Assembly (NCBI RefSeq): GCF_029867415.1
Contig: NW_026705444.1
Location: 62,001-126,000 of the forward strand
Length of the DNA stretch: 64,000 bases
Reading direction: 5' to 3'
Origin: Vicia villosa
Lineage: Eukaryota; Streptophyta; Magnoliopsida; Fabales; Fabaceae
Shown: positions 34,430 through 46,620 of the stretch, one piece after another
Layout: each line of letters starts with the position of its first letter
Position numbering within the stretch: position 1 is the stretch's first letter
Translations under genes and position numbers: made by a program
The notes under the pieces: model-generated
What the model saw: only the letters and a program-made list of their open reading frames with translations
Told to the model about the DNA's origin: nothing
Databases searched by the model: none

Positions 34430-34950
34430 AAGGTGTTGGGTCTTATAACTCAAGGAGAGACCCAAAAGATTATTTATTTGTATGAACAAAAGGTGTTAGG
34501 TCTTATACTGTAATAGAGGCCCAAGAATCTGAGATGAGAAAGGAGGGATGTGACTTATGCTCAAGGCAAAGCCAAATGAAATATTTACAGAGAATGGGGC
34601 TTATACTCAGGGAGATGCCCTAAAGATTTGAACTGAAAATAAATTAGAAGTTGATTTGAAAACATTTGAAGTTTGAATTAAAAGTAATTTGATGTTTGGT
34701 TGAGACAAAGAATTTTGAAAAAGAATAAGAGAAATTTGGGGCTTATAACTCAGAGGATAGGCCCAAAGGTCTAAGAGAAGTTTCACCGGAAATAATACTC
34801 CTCTTAGTACCAGAGTTTTGTTTTAAAAAACAGATGAAAAATAGAAGAGAAGGCTTGGGGCTTATAACTCAGAAGAGAGGCCCAAAGGTCTAAGAGCAGT
34901 TTCACCGGGAATAATGCTCCTCTTAGTACCAGATATTTAAAAGGGGATGA
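34430..34950. repeat. Second diverged tandem repeat in the nested LTR (about 117 bp)
   Basis: 'ggggcttataactcaga' followed by 'aggcccaaaggtctaagag-agtttcaccgg' at 34739 and 34856, with more diverged copies at about 34437, 34495 and 34600. Confidence 0.8.
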
Positions 34951-35584
34951 GAAAGTTTGGACAAAAACAAGGTTTTAAAACAGACAAGTATGTACAAAGG
35001 ATTGGGGCCTATACTCAAGGGGATGCCCAACTGTATTTGAAATTGAATTGTATGTATTTGAAAGTTGATAATGAATAATAAAAAAGGATTGTGTCTTACA
35101 CTCTTTAAAAGTCAAGAGGCCCAAATATTTGTTTTGATTGAAAGAAAATTGATTTGAAAAGAAAGAAGAAGGGATTTGTTGAAGGAAAACCCTAATTGAT
35201 TGATTGATCGATACTAAAAATAGTTTGACTTAAAGTGTAAAGACAATTAAATCAAGGTGAACATGGTATGCACATCAAACATTGTTCAAAAACAAAAATA
35301 TTTAATCACCGTGGAGGTTTAAAAATGATTAGATGAGAAAAGAAATAAAAAACTATGGTTTTTATAAGTATTAAAATACTTAAAAATATGCCTTTTTCAA
35401 CTAATTAAAAATACATCAAATAAACATCATTTTTGTGATATTTTTAGATATTCATAAAATACATATATTAAATGAGGATTGTGCAAATGATTAATTAAAA
35501 ATAATTAATTTTGATAGATTAAATAATTATAATTAAGTGAAGTTGTGAAGAAAATGAAAGAAAATAGTGGTAAAAAAAGAAAGG

Positions 35585-35665
35585 TTTGGTCTTGCCAAGG
35601 TTTAAACCCACGCCTTTGTACTGACCATTCAAAACTCTTACCAACTGAGCTACGCGCTTGGGTTG
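35585..35665 (-). other. tRNA-like module in the nested LTR
   Basis: The minus strand has a perfect A-box-like TAGCTCAGTTGG and a B-box-like GGTTTAAACCT at tRNA spacing. No proper acceptor pairing is obvious, so it is a tRNA-derived fragment (SINE-like or pseudo-tRNA), not a tRNA gene. An open frame over it on the plus strand is a by-product. Confidence 0.6.
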
Positions 35666-37474
35666 TCAAACACATGCGTCCAATTAATTATATTTTAAAC
35701 ATGCCCATAAATTCAAAAAAAGGCGCCACCATCATCATCTTTAACCTCAAGCTTTTTGAAATTTAAAATTCCTTACTCTCTCATTTCTCAACAAATGGGA
35801 TGATCCAAACATGGCTTTCACTCAATTTTTAATAAGTAACATGATGATGGTATTTGATTTCATTTATTTTAAGTGTAATTCAAAATTCATACGTATGAAC
35901 CCTAAGAACTCTACAACTGGAATTTAATGTGAAATTGTGTATGTGCATGATATGATGTAATTGGATGAGGGTTAATGATCTACATAGGTGCAGAAACTAA
36001 CTTGTATCTAAAGTTTTCGTTTATGATGCATGAATTAAAGAGTTCAGAGTTTGAAGCTTACCTTCAAAGTGGAAATAGAATTTTGAATTAGAGATGTTCA
36101 ATAAGTTATTTGATGATCTGGACACCTTCACTTGACCCTATGGAGTATGTTTGAATGCATGAAATGATTTGAAACTACCTCGAATGGCCTGCTCAATTCC
36201 ATCTGCAACTTGCTTGAGTGTGATGTGGAACTTTGTGATTCCGATGTTACAGATCATGGATGAGTGTTTGGATAGCTCATATATGATGTGTTTGAGGTGT
36301 GTGAATGCTCATTTTCAAGGGAAGAGTTTTGGTTTGAAGAATTCACTTCTTCACTCCATGGAACTTTTACAAAATGAGCAAAAGGAGAAAATTTGAGGAA
36401 AGCAAGAATTAAAGTTGCTTTGGAGTAAATTTGAATGAGAAAGAGCCTCATATTTATAGGCAATTAGACTGAGATAGCAAGAGAGTGAGGTAGGCATAGT
36501 GAGGTCACTTGGAGAGAAGCTTAGGAGTGAAGAAATGTGAAATATCTTGGAAATGCAATGATGAATTTTTTATTCCAATTGATCCAAGCCCTAGACCTAG
36601 CCCTTGATTTGATTTGATATTGTAGATGATTTCTGATATTTAGAGACATCCCTTTGGAATTGAAGAGAATCCTTTGGTGATTCATCATTTGGTAATCATT
36701 TCAATTTTGTAATCATTACTTTTCACATGGCACTTGAATTCCATGGTACCTTGATATTATTTTGCAAATGGTCCAAAACTTGTACTACTTGCTCTTGGCT
36801 GATGATAAGGTATTAACATGTGCATAGTTGGTGCAATACTTATGCAAAAATTAACCATGGGCAAAAGACTAGTTATGCATAAGACTAGTTCATGAATCCT
36901 TCTTTGAAAGTCCATAACTTCTAGCTCAAGTAAGATCAAAACATGTTCTAAAGATTTTTAGAAAGCTTTTGAGCCATGGGATCTTGTCCTGGTCAAAAGT
37001 CAACTCCCTGAGTGAATTAGGTCAAAAAGCCTAATTATGGGCCAGATGAAATTGGGGGTTGTTGAATTTGAATTGAAGTACATCTTGCATTGGATATTGA
37101 TGTAGGAATCATTTGAAGATTCTTGAGCTTTTTGGATCATACTTTGAAGCTTTATGAGTTTTCCCAAGTGAAAGCCCTGATTTCAGTCCCCAATAAGCTC
37201 AAAACTCTAATCTGGTGACTTTGATGGACTCGAGGTTTGATGCCTTGAGATTGGAGATTATATGTAGATGAGTGAAACATCTCGAGCCCTATGATTGTAT
37301 TGAGGATCATTTATGTCTTTGATTGATCTTTTGCCTAAACTTCATGGCTTGAAACCCTAATTTGAGTACTTGGTGAACAAGGGACTGCTCTGGGTATCTA
37401 CTTTGAGTTGATGGAGTTGTTGAGATGTTTATATGATGTGACATCTCAGGGGGGTCAAAAATTAGGGTATGACA

Positions 37475-38204
37475 AGAACCAAGACTGCAACTGTTGAAAG
37501 ATGAAAATGAAGATGATGTCGACCCAATAAGACTTATTGGGTCATTAAGATACCTTTATCATACAAGGTTTGAATTAGCATACAATGTAGGTATGGTAAG
37601 TAGATTCATGCAGAAACCAAATGTATCACACCTAGCAGTGACGAAGAGGATATTGAGGTATCTAAAAGGAATGCTCAACTATGGCATTTTATTTCATGCA
37701 GCTGATAAATGAAAAGAATGCAAATTAGTGGGATACGCTGATTCAAGTTGGTGTAGTGATGCTGAGGATCGAAAATCTACAGCAGGATATGTGTTTATAC
37801 TAGGTGGTGCACCAGTTGCTTGGAGTTCGAGGAAGGAACCAGTAGTGGCACTATCGTCGTGCAAAGTAGAGTACACAACTGCTTCTCTTTATGCATGTCA
37901 AGCAACATGGATGGTGAACTTGGTCGAGGAAATAACAGGTAAAGATCATGGAGCAATTACCATGAAGATCAATAACATGTCAGCTATCAACCTGGCGAAG
38001 AATCCGATAGCGCGTGGTCAAAGCAAGCACATCACAATGATGTTCCGTTACCTTCGAGAGCAGGTAGCTAAAGGGAAGATCAACTTTGAACACTGCAGAA
38101 CTGAGAATCGGATTGCATATATCATGACAAAGGGAGTGTTGGTCGAAGTGTTCAGAAGACTAAAAGTTATGATGAACATAGATAGCCTAGACACAATGAA
38201 TTAG
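37475..38204 (+). pseudogene. copia RT end and RNase H remnant
   Basis: Resumes with ENEDDVDPIRLIGSLRYL, then RNase H with GYADSSWCSDAEDRKSTAGYVF and LGGAPVAWSSRKEPVVALSSCKVEY. The usual TEAEY is changed to CKVEY, so a catalytic glutamate context is altered. A stop interrupts at 37709. It ends at the TAG at 38202, just before the 3' LTR. Confidence 0.9.
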
Positions 38205-38210
38205 GTGGTG

Positions 38211-38655
38211 TGTTAAATTATAATTACTTGTGTCGAAAAGATTTGTTTTGTTTAGAAGTGTGAAAACAATTTGTAACACACATATTTTGTTTTAGATCTA
38301 GATAAATTTAATTTAGATTTAAAATATATTAGATTTGATTTAATTTCAAAATAGGTATTTTGGGCTTTTATAGTTTTAGGCTTTGGCTTAGGAAGCAAGC
38401 TTATCTAAATCTATAAATAGGGAGTAACCCTCATTATTTTGTAATCAAGAAAAAAGATTGTATTCACAGAATTTTCAATTGCAAATGAATAGCAAAGTTT
38501 TCCACAGTTTGTGGGCAGAGAGTTACTCTACAGAAACCCTAATATATTTTCTTCTTTAAATTTCTTTTCTCTTTTCATTGTTATCGTGTGGTGATAACAA
38601 TCTTGTTCATCAAGATTGATAGAAATTCATCATAGGTTTTGGTGGATTTCCATCA
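38211..38655 (+). mobile_element. 3' LTR of the copia element (445 bp)
   Basis: Same start and end as the 5' LTR with scattered substitutions and about 15 extra bases near 38363. Preceded by a short purine tract (AGGTGGTG). Confidence 0.92.
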
Positions 38656-40559
38656 AAATTCATAGATCAACGAGTCTAAATTCTTATTTGCATTGACTTA
38701 TTCAAGTTTATCTATTAACATAAATTTTATGATATTATTTGTTTGAAAGAACTTATGAAAATAACTTTTGATATTTTTATAAAGTTTCTTCAACTTATTT
38801 TCCTAAGATTTTCAAATAATTAAGCATAATTTTTTGTATTTTAATTAAAAATATAAATTCAATATAATAATAATTATAAATTATTTGTATTTATTTAAAT
38901 AGAACGATCAGATAGGCTTAAAAGACTATTTTATCGCATGTGACCTAACCTTTTTAATTAAATAAACTTAAAGAAAAGTCTAAATATTTTCTATTTAAAA
39001 GAAATCTAGCCTAACCTACATCTACGTAGATTAGGCCGTAGGCCCATATTATTATTCTAACATATTTTCATCCTTAATTATAAAACAAACTAAATATATT
39101 TAAGAGTAATGCTAACGAATATCTCAAAAATCCTCTTTAGAAATACTAAATACTAGTATTTAAAAAAACCAACTATTTCATTTTTCAATGTAGATTTAAA
39201 AAAACCAACTATTTCATTTTTCAATGTAGTAATATATGTGTTTTTAAGAACCCTTACTGATCTAAACAATTAAAAAGTACCCCAAAACACTGGTTAGCCA
39301 TTCCCTATATTTAAATTACAAATTTGTAATACTCCCTATATGATTTGCTGCAAAGATTGATAGTAATGCGGGTCTGCCCCGGGGTTGTTGGAGAACATAC
39401 ATATTGAAAGAGTTTTTGTCCCTTTTACATAAGAGACTTGTCCCTTTACATATCATATATACTAATAAATTAGTTGTTTGTATTTTTCTTGTAACTTTTT
39501 TAAGAAAACGACAACAGCATTTTCTTTATATTTTATCATAAGTTTATAAAAGAAATACTAAAAACTAAATTTAAGTACGTACTGGTACTTTTTATAAAGG
39601 CAAATTTTTATAAAGGCAAATAAATAATGAAGAAGGGAAGGTGAGAAGAGATAAGGCGCTCCACGAGAAGTTGACTGCATAAGATACGTCAGAGCATGCT
39701 TTAATATATGGGACCCAATTTACACCTTTTAAACATAAATTCCCCGAATCTAGTTTTACAAGTACTGCGACTAAAGCTAATTTTTCCAGCTAAGATTTAA
39801 AGCTATATACATTTTTATTTTTTAAATAAATACATTGAATATTAGTCTGTTAAATAAATCATAGAATTATGTGTCAATAAAAAACAGAGTTTTCTTGAAA
39901 GAAAGAGAGAGCATATATTTTTGTCGTCAATTTAAAGGGAAAGTAAAATTTTCAGCTATCAATAAAAAAAAAAAACATTAAACTTTCATATTTGATTTCT
40001 ATTTTGAATAAAAGACTCAAATTTCTTTGACCTCAAATCAAGTTTACATTAAAGGATGAAGTAAAAAAAAAGTAGAATAAATTTCATGTTCTTCAGTTTT
40101 TTGGATTGGTGTTTGTGTTTTTCTGGGATGGTGTTCGTGTTGTTTTTAGTACGTGTTCAATGTTTCTTTGGATATATTGGGTTTTTTTTTAAAATTATTT
40201 AAATTTTTAGTTAATTTGATTTTGTCGGTTTTATTTAGTTTTTAATTTTAATTATTTTATTTTATTAATTATAATATTCATTAATAATTAAATATCAATT
40301 TGTTTAGTGCCATGTCATCATATTTATGCCACGTTTTAAAAAAGATGGACAACTCAACCTTTTTTGAATAAAAAATATCTGTGAGGACCAAAATTGTTTA
40401 AAAATTAAATAGGAGACTGATTTCGCGAGTTTGGTAAAATATAGGGACAAAAACTGTAATTTAGCCTAATTAAAAACATAATTTATAATTACTTAATAAG
40501 TAATCAATAATAATAAAAAATTATTTTTAAAATTCCTATATAATATTCTGATATTCAAA
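38656..40559. other. AT-rich intergenic DNA
   Basis: No gene or clear element. A direct duplication of about 42 bp ('aaaaaaaccaactatttcattttt') lies at about 39160-39230. Starts with the AAATT target duplication. Confidence 0.6.
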
Positions 40560-41843
40560 TTCCTAATAACCTCTGAAGAGCTCGAGTGTGTGACTTAGTC
40601 GATCATCATGGAGAATGGAAGTTTGATATTTTGCATAATTGGCTTCCCGCGCATATGATTGACAAGCTCCGCTCTTGTGTGCCTCCGTGCGAGAGAGATA
40701 TCTCTGACGTGTTTTATTTTGCAGGTACTGGAGACGGTAATTTTTCAGTTCGCGAAATGTTTCGAGAAGTTGAAGGTTATAACGACACAATCATTGATGA
40801 TGAGTGGAAGCCAATTTGGAGGTTGGCGGTTCCAGAGAGATATCGCAGCTTTCTATGGTTGCTTAAACATGAAAGGTTGCTAACCAACATCAGCAAAAGC
40901 AAAAAAGGTTTGGGAGACGCGGAATGTCATTCTTGTAGTGTTGTTTGTGAAGACACACTGCATGCATTGCGTGATTGTTACAAAATTAATCACATATGGA
41001 GAAACCTGGTTCCTAGTAACATTATGGAAGTGTTATTCTCTGTGGGTCTTAAAGACTGGATCACTATAAATCTCAAATATTGTGATTCTTGAAATGAGAA
41101 TTGGAAGAGTGTGTGGGCCATTGCGTGTCATACTTTGTAGGAGTGGCGTAACAAGGAAAATCACATCGAAGATTTTGAACGCCCTTATGAGCCTATAATG
41201 CATATTCTAAGGAGAAAAAACGAATATGCTAAAGCTCAGCTTCTTTATTAAGCTTTGGAGGGAGATCGAAGAAAAAAGGTAGATGTTCGTTGGCAACCTC
41301 CAGTGATGAGTATGGTAAAGCTTAATACTGATGGTGCTAGTAAAAGTAACGGGATGGCAGGTTGTGGTGGTCTTGTTAGAGATCATATGGGTGCATGGAA
41401 AGTTAGATTCTCTAAATTCCTTGGCGAGTGTAGTTCTTTACTTGCGGAGTTTTGGGGTGTGTTCGAAGGCTTTAAGTTAACTAAAACTCTTGGATTGAGA
41501 AGGGTGGAAGTTAATGTGGATTCGACAATTGTAGTAAAGGCTATTGAAGAAGATATGATTCGTCAAATAGAGTGTGTTGCTATTTTGCAAAATATCAAGA
41601 AGCTTATTTATGATCATTAAGTGGTAATAATTTCTCATTCCTATAGAGATACAAATATAAGTGTGGATATGCTAGCTAATCATGGTTGTATGACAAAGAT
41701 CTCCTATACTTTTGATCAACCGCCGCAGTTTTTGAAATCCTTCCTGGAGGATGATGCTTTAGGAATTTTAGGCTCTCTTGAGCTTTCTTTGTAGTTTGTT
41801 TTTTTCTTTTGGGCTTCGGCCCTCCATTCTACCAAAAAAAAAA
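40560..41843 (+). mobile_element. 5'-truncated LINE: zf-RVT and RNase H region
   Basis: Frame 40586-41092 has the zinc-binding end of plant LINE ORF2 (C-x2-C...H...C: CHSCSVVCEDTLHALRDC). Frame 41255-41620 has a plant-type RNase H with KLNTDGASK, LLAEFWGV and VNVDST, and SVDMLANHG after a stop. Frames are interrupted by stops at 41090, 41138, 41249 and 41618. It ends with 'cttcggccctccattctacc' and a short A tail at 41834. A dead copy. Confidence 0.85.
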
Positions 41844-43109
41844 CTTAAAATTATCAATTATAAATTAATTTTTCTATTATATTAATTTTTTTTCTTCTAA
41901 TGTATAAAATATTTCTTTTAAACTTAACTTTAATTATTTAATTTATATCTAACATTTTGTTTAACACTATTATCCTAAATAATTTTAAAAATCAATTTTA
42001 CATTTTCTTATTTTATAATTATAATTATTTATTGTTTTCGTTAATATCTATTTTCCTTATTATTTTCATAAATATAGCTTAATTAACATTTAACATATGA
42101 TAATCTATATATTAGATGTATTAAATTGAATAATATTTTGTTGACAACATAATTTAATTTTTTATCCAAATCATATAAAAATATTTTAAAATGCTATATC
42201 ATGTTTTTAGTCTTATTTCAACCATTATTTTACCATTACTAAATTTTATTTACTCAAGAAAAAAATCAATAACTCATAAAACGACCCTTAAAATCTAAGG
42301 TTGGAAAATTAAATTTTTAACAATATTATTGCAAATAAAGTTAAAAATTATTATTTAATTTCTCTCTTTTATAATTATACATTAATTAGTATTATATTTA
42401 TTTATTCTTTTAATCAATATGCATTTAAATTGATTTTTTTATGTTAAATAAAAACACTATTTAAAATGATTTAATAAGTATATAGTAAATATAATAAAAA
42501 TAATATGTAATAAAAACTCATTTTCATAATTCCTACATGATAAATGTAAGGTACAATAAACATTTATACAACCATTTCTCTCTTATACTAATATTTTTCT
42601 TCTAAAGTATAAAATATTTCTTTTACACTAAATGTTATTTATTTTTTCAACAATTTTTTAGCACTATTATCTCGAATAAATTTAAAATCTATTTATATAT
42701 TTTTCCTATTTTATAATCATAATAATTTATTAATGTCATAAATATGAACTTAAACTAATATATTTAATACATAATTCATGATAGATTTATAGTAACATTA
42801 AAAATATTTATTTACTTAAAATTAAAACATAATCAACGTTTACTCAAAACTTCTCAAACTTTTAAAAATACAAAATTCAAAAATTCAAAATTCATGATTT
42901 ATCTTTTTTAAAAATTTAAACTTTAATATATAAATTATAAATAAAATATTTAAAATCTTCTACAAACTTAAATCATATACGCGCAACACGCGGGTCATAA
43001 ACTAATTTAATATTATTTTACTCTATTCTTTTTCACTCTTAATTCTTCATAATTAATAAAACATTCTCATAACATAGCATAAAATCTAACTCATTCTTAT
43101 TTCTTCATA
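41844..43109. other. Very AT-rich intergenic DNA
   Basis: No coding frame. Two related segments ('tataaaatatttctttta', 'attttataat-ataat-attta') occur near 41900-42040 and 42605-42730, suggesting an old duplication of a few hundred bases. Confidence 0.5.
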
Positions 43110-43389
43110 CTACGTCCGTCACAAATAATAAGACGTTTTGAGCATTTCACACGAATTAAGAAATACAATTATTATTTTATGAAAAAGTGAAATGATATAT
43201 AACTTTACATAAATGTCCTTCTTAAATTACATTGGAAAGCAAAATTAAAAAAATATAAAACAGGAAGAGTAATAAATGATATAGGGTATATTGGAAAAAA
43301 TTGTGTTAATGTTGCATTGAAATTGTAAAGTGACTTATAATTTGAGAAATTTTTTCTTCAAAGCATCTTATAATTTGAGACGGAGGGAG
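43110..43389. mobile_element. Stowaway-type MITE (280 bp)
   Basis: Inverted ends CTACGTCCGTCACAAATAATAAG and, at the other end reversed, CTCCCTCCGTCTCAAATTATAAG, flanked by TA on both sides. No coding capacity. This fits the Tc1/mariner Stowaway class. Confidence 0.85.
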
Positions 43390-43407
43390 TAATTAATAAA
43401 CCAAAAT

Positions 43408-44105
43408 TCACAACTTGAATGGCTCCAAAGAACAAGTTCCGTAAAGGCCTTTAGCATATTGATCTGCAAAACACTCTTTTACATGAACATCTCTATAGAC
43501 CAGTGGATTTTCTTCTGAGAGCAATTCCTTTATAGGACCATAAATCTTGGATTCTCCTTCAAATGTGTTCAAAGAATTCATAATAAAGCCATCGGCTGAA
43601 ATTCGTGGTTCTTTCTTTTGTGATGACACTCAGTCAAAATGCCTGTAAACCTGCTGTTAACACCTGCCATTTGTGAGAAGTTGCAGGAGTATAATATAAA
43701 TTATTAAAATTATTAACACATATTTTCTGTAATTACTTATTTTTAATCTAAAGTGATTATTTCAAGCCAGAAAATACAGTTCATTACAATTACCTACAGA
43801 AGATCTCCTATGTTTGCGACCAGTGCTCCATGCAATGGAGGAACATCAATCCACTTTTCCTGATGAAGAACTTGAAGGCCACAACTTGGTCTTGTAGAAA
43901 CAACATGATGAAGTTAGTATGAGTGTGACTGGACGTCCCCATTTTTTCCGAACATGGTGGATAATAATGACGAAGGGAAAACAATCCTTTACCAAAATTC
44001 ATATCTTTGAGGAGAGAATGATTAAGTCCTAATGCCTCTGACAATAGTTCAAGGATAGTGAAACCTATATCTCTTATTTTATGAGAGTATTCAACCATAA
44101 TATCT
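43408..44105 (-). pseudogene. 2-oxoglutarate dioxygenase (ACC-oxidase-homolog type) relic, exons 2 and 3
   Basis: Exon 2 (43794 to about 44105) encodes YSHKIRDIGFTILELLSEA, then GKGLFSLRHYYPPC and [14 protein letters not shown]; a frameshift follows, then [15 protein letters not shown] and [11 protein letters not shown] ending in a stop where Q is usual. Exon 3 (43408 to about 43640) encodes [19 protein letters not shown] and [13 protein letters not shown]. The first iron-binding HxD pair reads HTH, the second histidine region is degraded, and the R-x-S motif (RIS) remains. Clearly dead. The matching exon 1 piece lies at 45784-46007 on the opposite strand. Confidence 0.85.
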
Positions 44106-44206
44106 ATGCAAATATGAATCGGCCCGTTAGTAAAAGTAAATCAAATGGAAAAAAGAATCTAAATTAATCTATTGGTGGTATTTTTTCATTACGTTTTTAT
44201 TTTTTA

Positions 44207-44410
44207 GGGTTAAATGCAATTCACCCCCCTGCCATTAGGGCGTGTTTTTAGTTTTTAGGGTTAAATGCAATTCACCCCCCTGCCATTAGGGCGTGTTTTT
44301 AGTTTTTAGGGTTAAATGCAATTCACCCCCCTGCCATTAGGGCGTGTTTTTAGTTTTTAGGGTTAAATGCAATTCACCCCTGCGTGTTTTTTTAGATTCC
44401 ATTTCACAGA
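44207..44410. repeat. 51-bp tandem repeat (four copies)
   Basis: Units start GGGTTAAATGCAATTCACCC at 44207, 44258, 44309 and 44360; the first three are essentially identical and the last is shortened. Confidence 0.97.
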
Positions 44411-44437
44411 TTCCCCTCTTATTAATTTTAGATGCTC

Positions 44438-44505
44438 GAACCCAAAACCACCCACATTAATTAACAAGTGCTTACCACTAGGCCACTTTGTCAATGGTGT
44501 TAATT
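44438..44505 (-). other. tRNA-like module, minus
   Basis: The minus strand has A-box-like TGGCCTAGTGGTAAG and B-box-like GGGTTCGAGCA, about 35 bases apart. tRNA-derived, not a tRNA gene. Confidence 0.55.
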
Positions 44506-45413
44506 TATGAAAGTGAAAGATATATATTATATATTAAGTATTATATTAAGATATATATTATAGTTAATGTCCATTACATATTTTTAGTATATATTATAGT
44601 TAATGTATATATATAAAATGTTAATATGTGAATAGGAATTTAAAAATTAATATTGCTCAGGTTTTTTAGAAATTACTCAGTTTTTTTAGAAATTTATAAA
44701 TTTAAAACATTAGTATTTATATAAAAAAAAATAAAAAACGTTAATATTTGTTAGAAATTTATAAAGCAATATTGCTCAATAATTTTATAATTAACATTTT
44801 TTTTATTAATTATAATATTTTACAATAATTTTATAATTAGCGTTTTTTTGTAATAATATACTAACTATATATAATATAGTTTTTTTTATAATTAAAGTTT
44901 TTTATATAATTACCGTTTTTTTATAATTAACATTTTTTTTGTAATAATATACTAACAGCATATTTTGTTTATTTTGTAATAATATACTAACAGCATTTTT
45001 TTTGTATTAACATTTTAATTAACATATTTTTTTAATAATATACTAACAGCATATTTTATTATTTTTATTAACGTTTTATACTAACGTTTTATTAACATTT
45101 TATACTAACGTTATACTAACATTTTTTATTAACATTTTATTATTTTTATTATTTTTATTAACGTTTTATACTAACATTATACTAACATTTTTTATTAACG
45201 TTTTGTACTAACGTTTTATTAATAATATACTAACAGCATATATAATGTATTATATAATTAAATACTATACAGTTTATTAACAATTTTTTAAAAGTATATA
45301 TAATTAAATATAAATCTATTATTAATGTTTTTAAAAGTAAATAATAAATGCTAATTAAAAAACGCTAATAAACATTTTTAAGTAGCTAATAAGTAAGAAT
45401 AGTTTCAACAAAA

Positions 45414-45482
45414 TGTTGTGGTGCAGTTGGTTGATATATTGCTTGTTAACATAACAGTTGTGAGTTCGAATCTTGGAAGAGA
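45414..45482 (+). other. tRNA-like module, plus
   Basis: A-box-like TGGTGCAGTTGG and B-box-like GAGTTCGAATCTT at tRNA spacing. It faces the module at 44438. Confidence 0.55.
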
Positions 45483-45783
45483 CAAAAATTTTAGCGGTTT
45501 TTAGCTTAATAAACATAGCATGCAAGTCCAGTCAGCCAGATTCTTCACGCACAGTCAGCCAAACAAGGAACTTATTTTATAAGGGGCGGATTACAAAAAA
45601 AAAACTTCAGGGGGCAAAACCGAATCTCGCCCTATAGAGTGATGTTACACATTCAAATTATGTTAGTTGCTTATAAATACATGTAGCTCTTTCCAAACAA
45701 TTCTTCATTCCACACCCATTATTCTCCACTTTGAAATTATCTTTTCCACCATTCCTTCATTCTACATATATGAAATTATCACT

Positions 45784-46007
45784 ATGATTGATGGTATTCG
45801 CATATTTTATGAATAAGATGATGATATAATTCACAAATTTTATGACCTAAGCTGATATATGAAAGGAGTATTATTCACGTGATTTAAAAAAAAAAAGATA
45901 TTTCTTCAATGGTACGTTGTTTAGTGGCCAAACTGTTAAATGGAGAGATACTTTCAGTTTTTCTGTTGCTCCTGATCCTTTCACACCAAAACAAATACCA
46001 CCAATAT
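45784..46007 (+). pseudogene. 2-oxoglutarate dioxygenase relic, 3' part of exon 1, inverted
   Basis: Reads MIDGIRIFYEQ(stop)DD..HKFYDLS, then after a shift YFFNGTLFSGQTVKWRDTF and APDPFTPKQIPPI, a stop, and AG|GTAATG, a good splice donor. This is the piece that precedes intron 1 in ACC-oxidase-homolog genes, exactly complementary to exons 2-3 found on the other strand at 43408-44105. Several stops and one frameshift. Suggests one gene split and inverted within intron 1. Confidence 0.75.
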
Positions 46008-46620
46008 GAAGGTAATGAAAATAACAAATTATTTTAGATTTTTTCGAGTTGATTTATTTTTACTAATGTGTCGATTCATATTCGCATAGATATTTCCGTT
46101 GTATACTCTAAAAAAATAAGAGACCTAGGTTTTGTATGTTTAAGAGTGCGCCTGGGTGAATTAGGACTTTGAAAATTTATCCAGTTTTAGAAACAAGTTG
46201 TTATTTTTTTGGTTTGCTGTAAGAGTTTAGAAATGTGTTACTTTTCTTTTCTGGTTTATGATTTGTGATGAAAGCGGTAAAAGCAAAAAAGTAAAGAACA
46301 CGACCATATATCCTGGTTCACAATCCGAGAGTACTCCAGTCCCCTTTCAACACGAAAGAAATTTCACTATTGTTAAATATTTGTACAAGCCTAAACCCAA
46401 GACTTCTCCTACAATCTTCTAACAACAAAACCACCAAGAACAATTCTTTTGGAATAATCAAGTTGAAATGAGAACAATCCTCTCACTTTCAAGTTCTTGC
46501 TTCCAACAATCCTGGACAACAAGGAATAGAAAACCAAGTAATCTTAATTCCAACAATTCTGGAAAACAAGATATGAATACAACAAGATTTTTAAGAGTAC
46601 GAAATTTGTAGAATAATTAT
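46008..46620. other. Intergenic DNA
   Basis: Begins with what may be leftover intron of the dioxygenase relic. 'aacaatcctggacaacaag' and 'aacaattctggaaaacaag' form a diverged direct repeat near 46505-46570. No gene. Confidence 0.4.

Larger units (their letters stand above)
31732..37474 (-). mobile_element. Nested Ogre-type LTR (probable solo LTR), minus orientation
   Basis: The minus strand opens TGTCATACCCTAATTTTTGACC at 37474 and ends GTGTGTTACA at 31732. Flanks AGAAG and AGAAC fit a 5-bp duplication with one mismatch. No gag, pol, primer site or second LTR is visible inside, so a solo LTR is the simplest reading. Its opening 400 bp closely resemble the plus-strand LTR at 51089. The conserved block 'taacacctta...gtactctacggg' lies at 31925-31962. 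It contains its own repeats and a further insertion. Confidence 0.8.
27906..38655 (+). mobile_element. Ty1/copia element with both LTRs, interrupted by a nested LTR element
   Basis: LTRs at 27906-28333 and 38211-38655, primer site at 28336, gag and pol remains in the Ty1 order (protease, integrase, RT, RNase H) and a perfect 5-bp target duplication. The LTRs differ at about half a dozen of the first 65 positions plus a short indel, so it is old. Frames are broken by many stops and shifts. A 5.7-kb Ogre-type LTR splits RT from RNase H. Without the nested DNA the element would be about 5 kb, a normal copia size. Confidence 0.93.
44207..45640. mobile_element. Probable non-autonomous element
   Basis: Left side 'TTAGGGTTAAATGCAATTCACCCCCCTG', tandemly repeated; right side ends, reversed, CTATAGGGCGAGATTCGGTTTTGCCCCCTG, a similar inverted border. 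Inside are two tRNA-like modules in opposite orientation and a long AT-rich core with repeated 'tactaac' and 'attaacattttt' phrases (44810-45240). No coding frame. Class uncertain. It sits between the two halves of the dioxygenase relic. Confidence 0.5.

Noticed and set aside
35545..35766. 73-residue plus-strand frame
   Set aside because: Overlaps a tRNA-like module on the other strand; the frame is a by-product.
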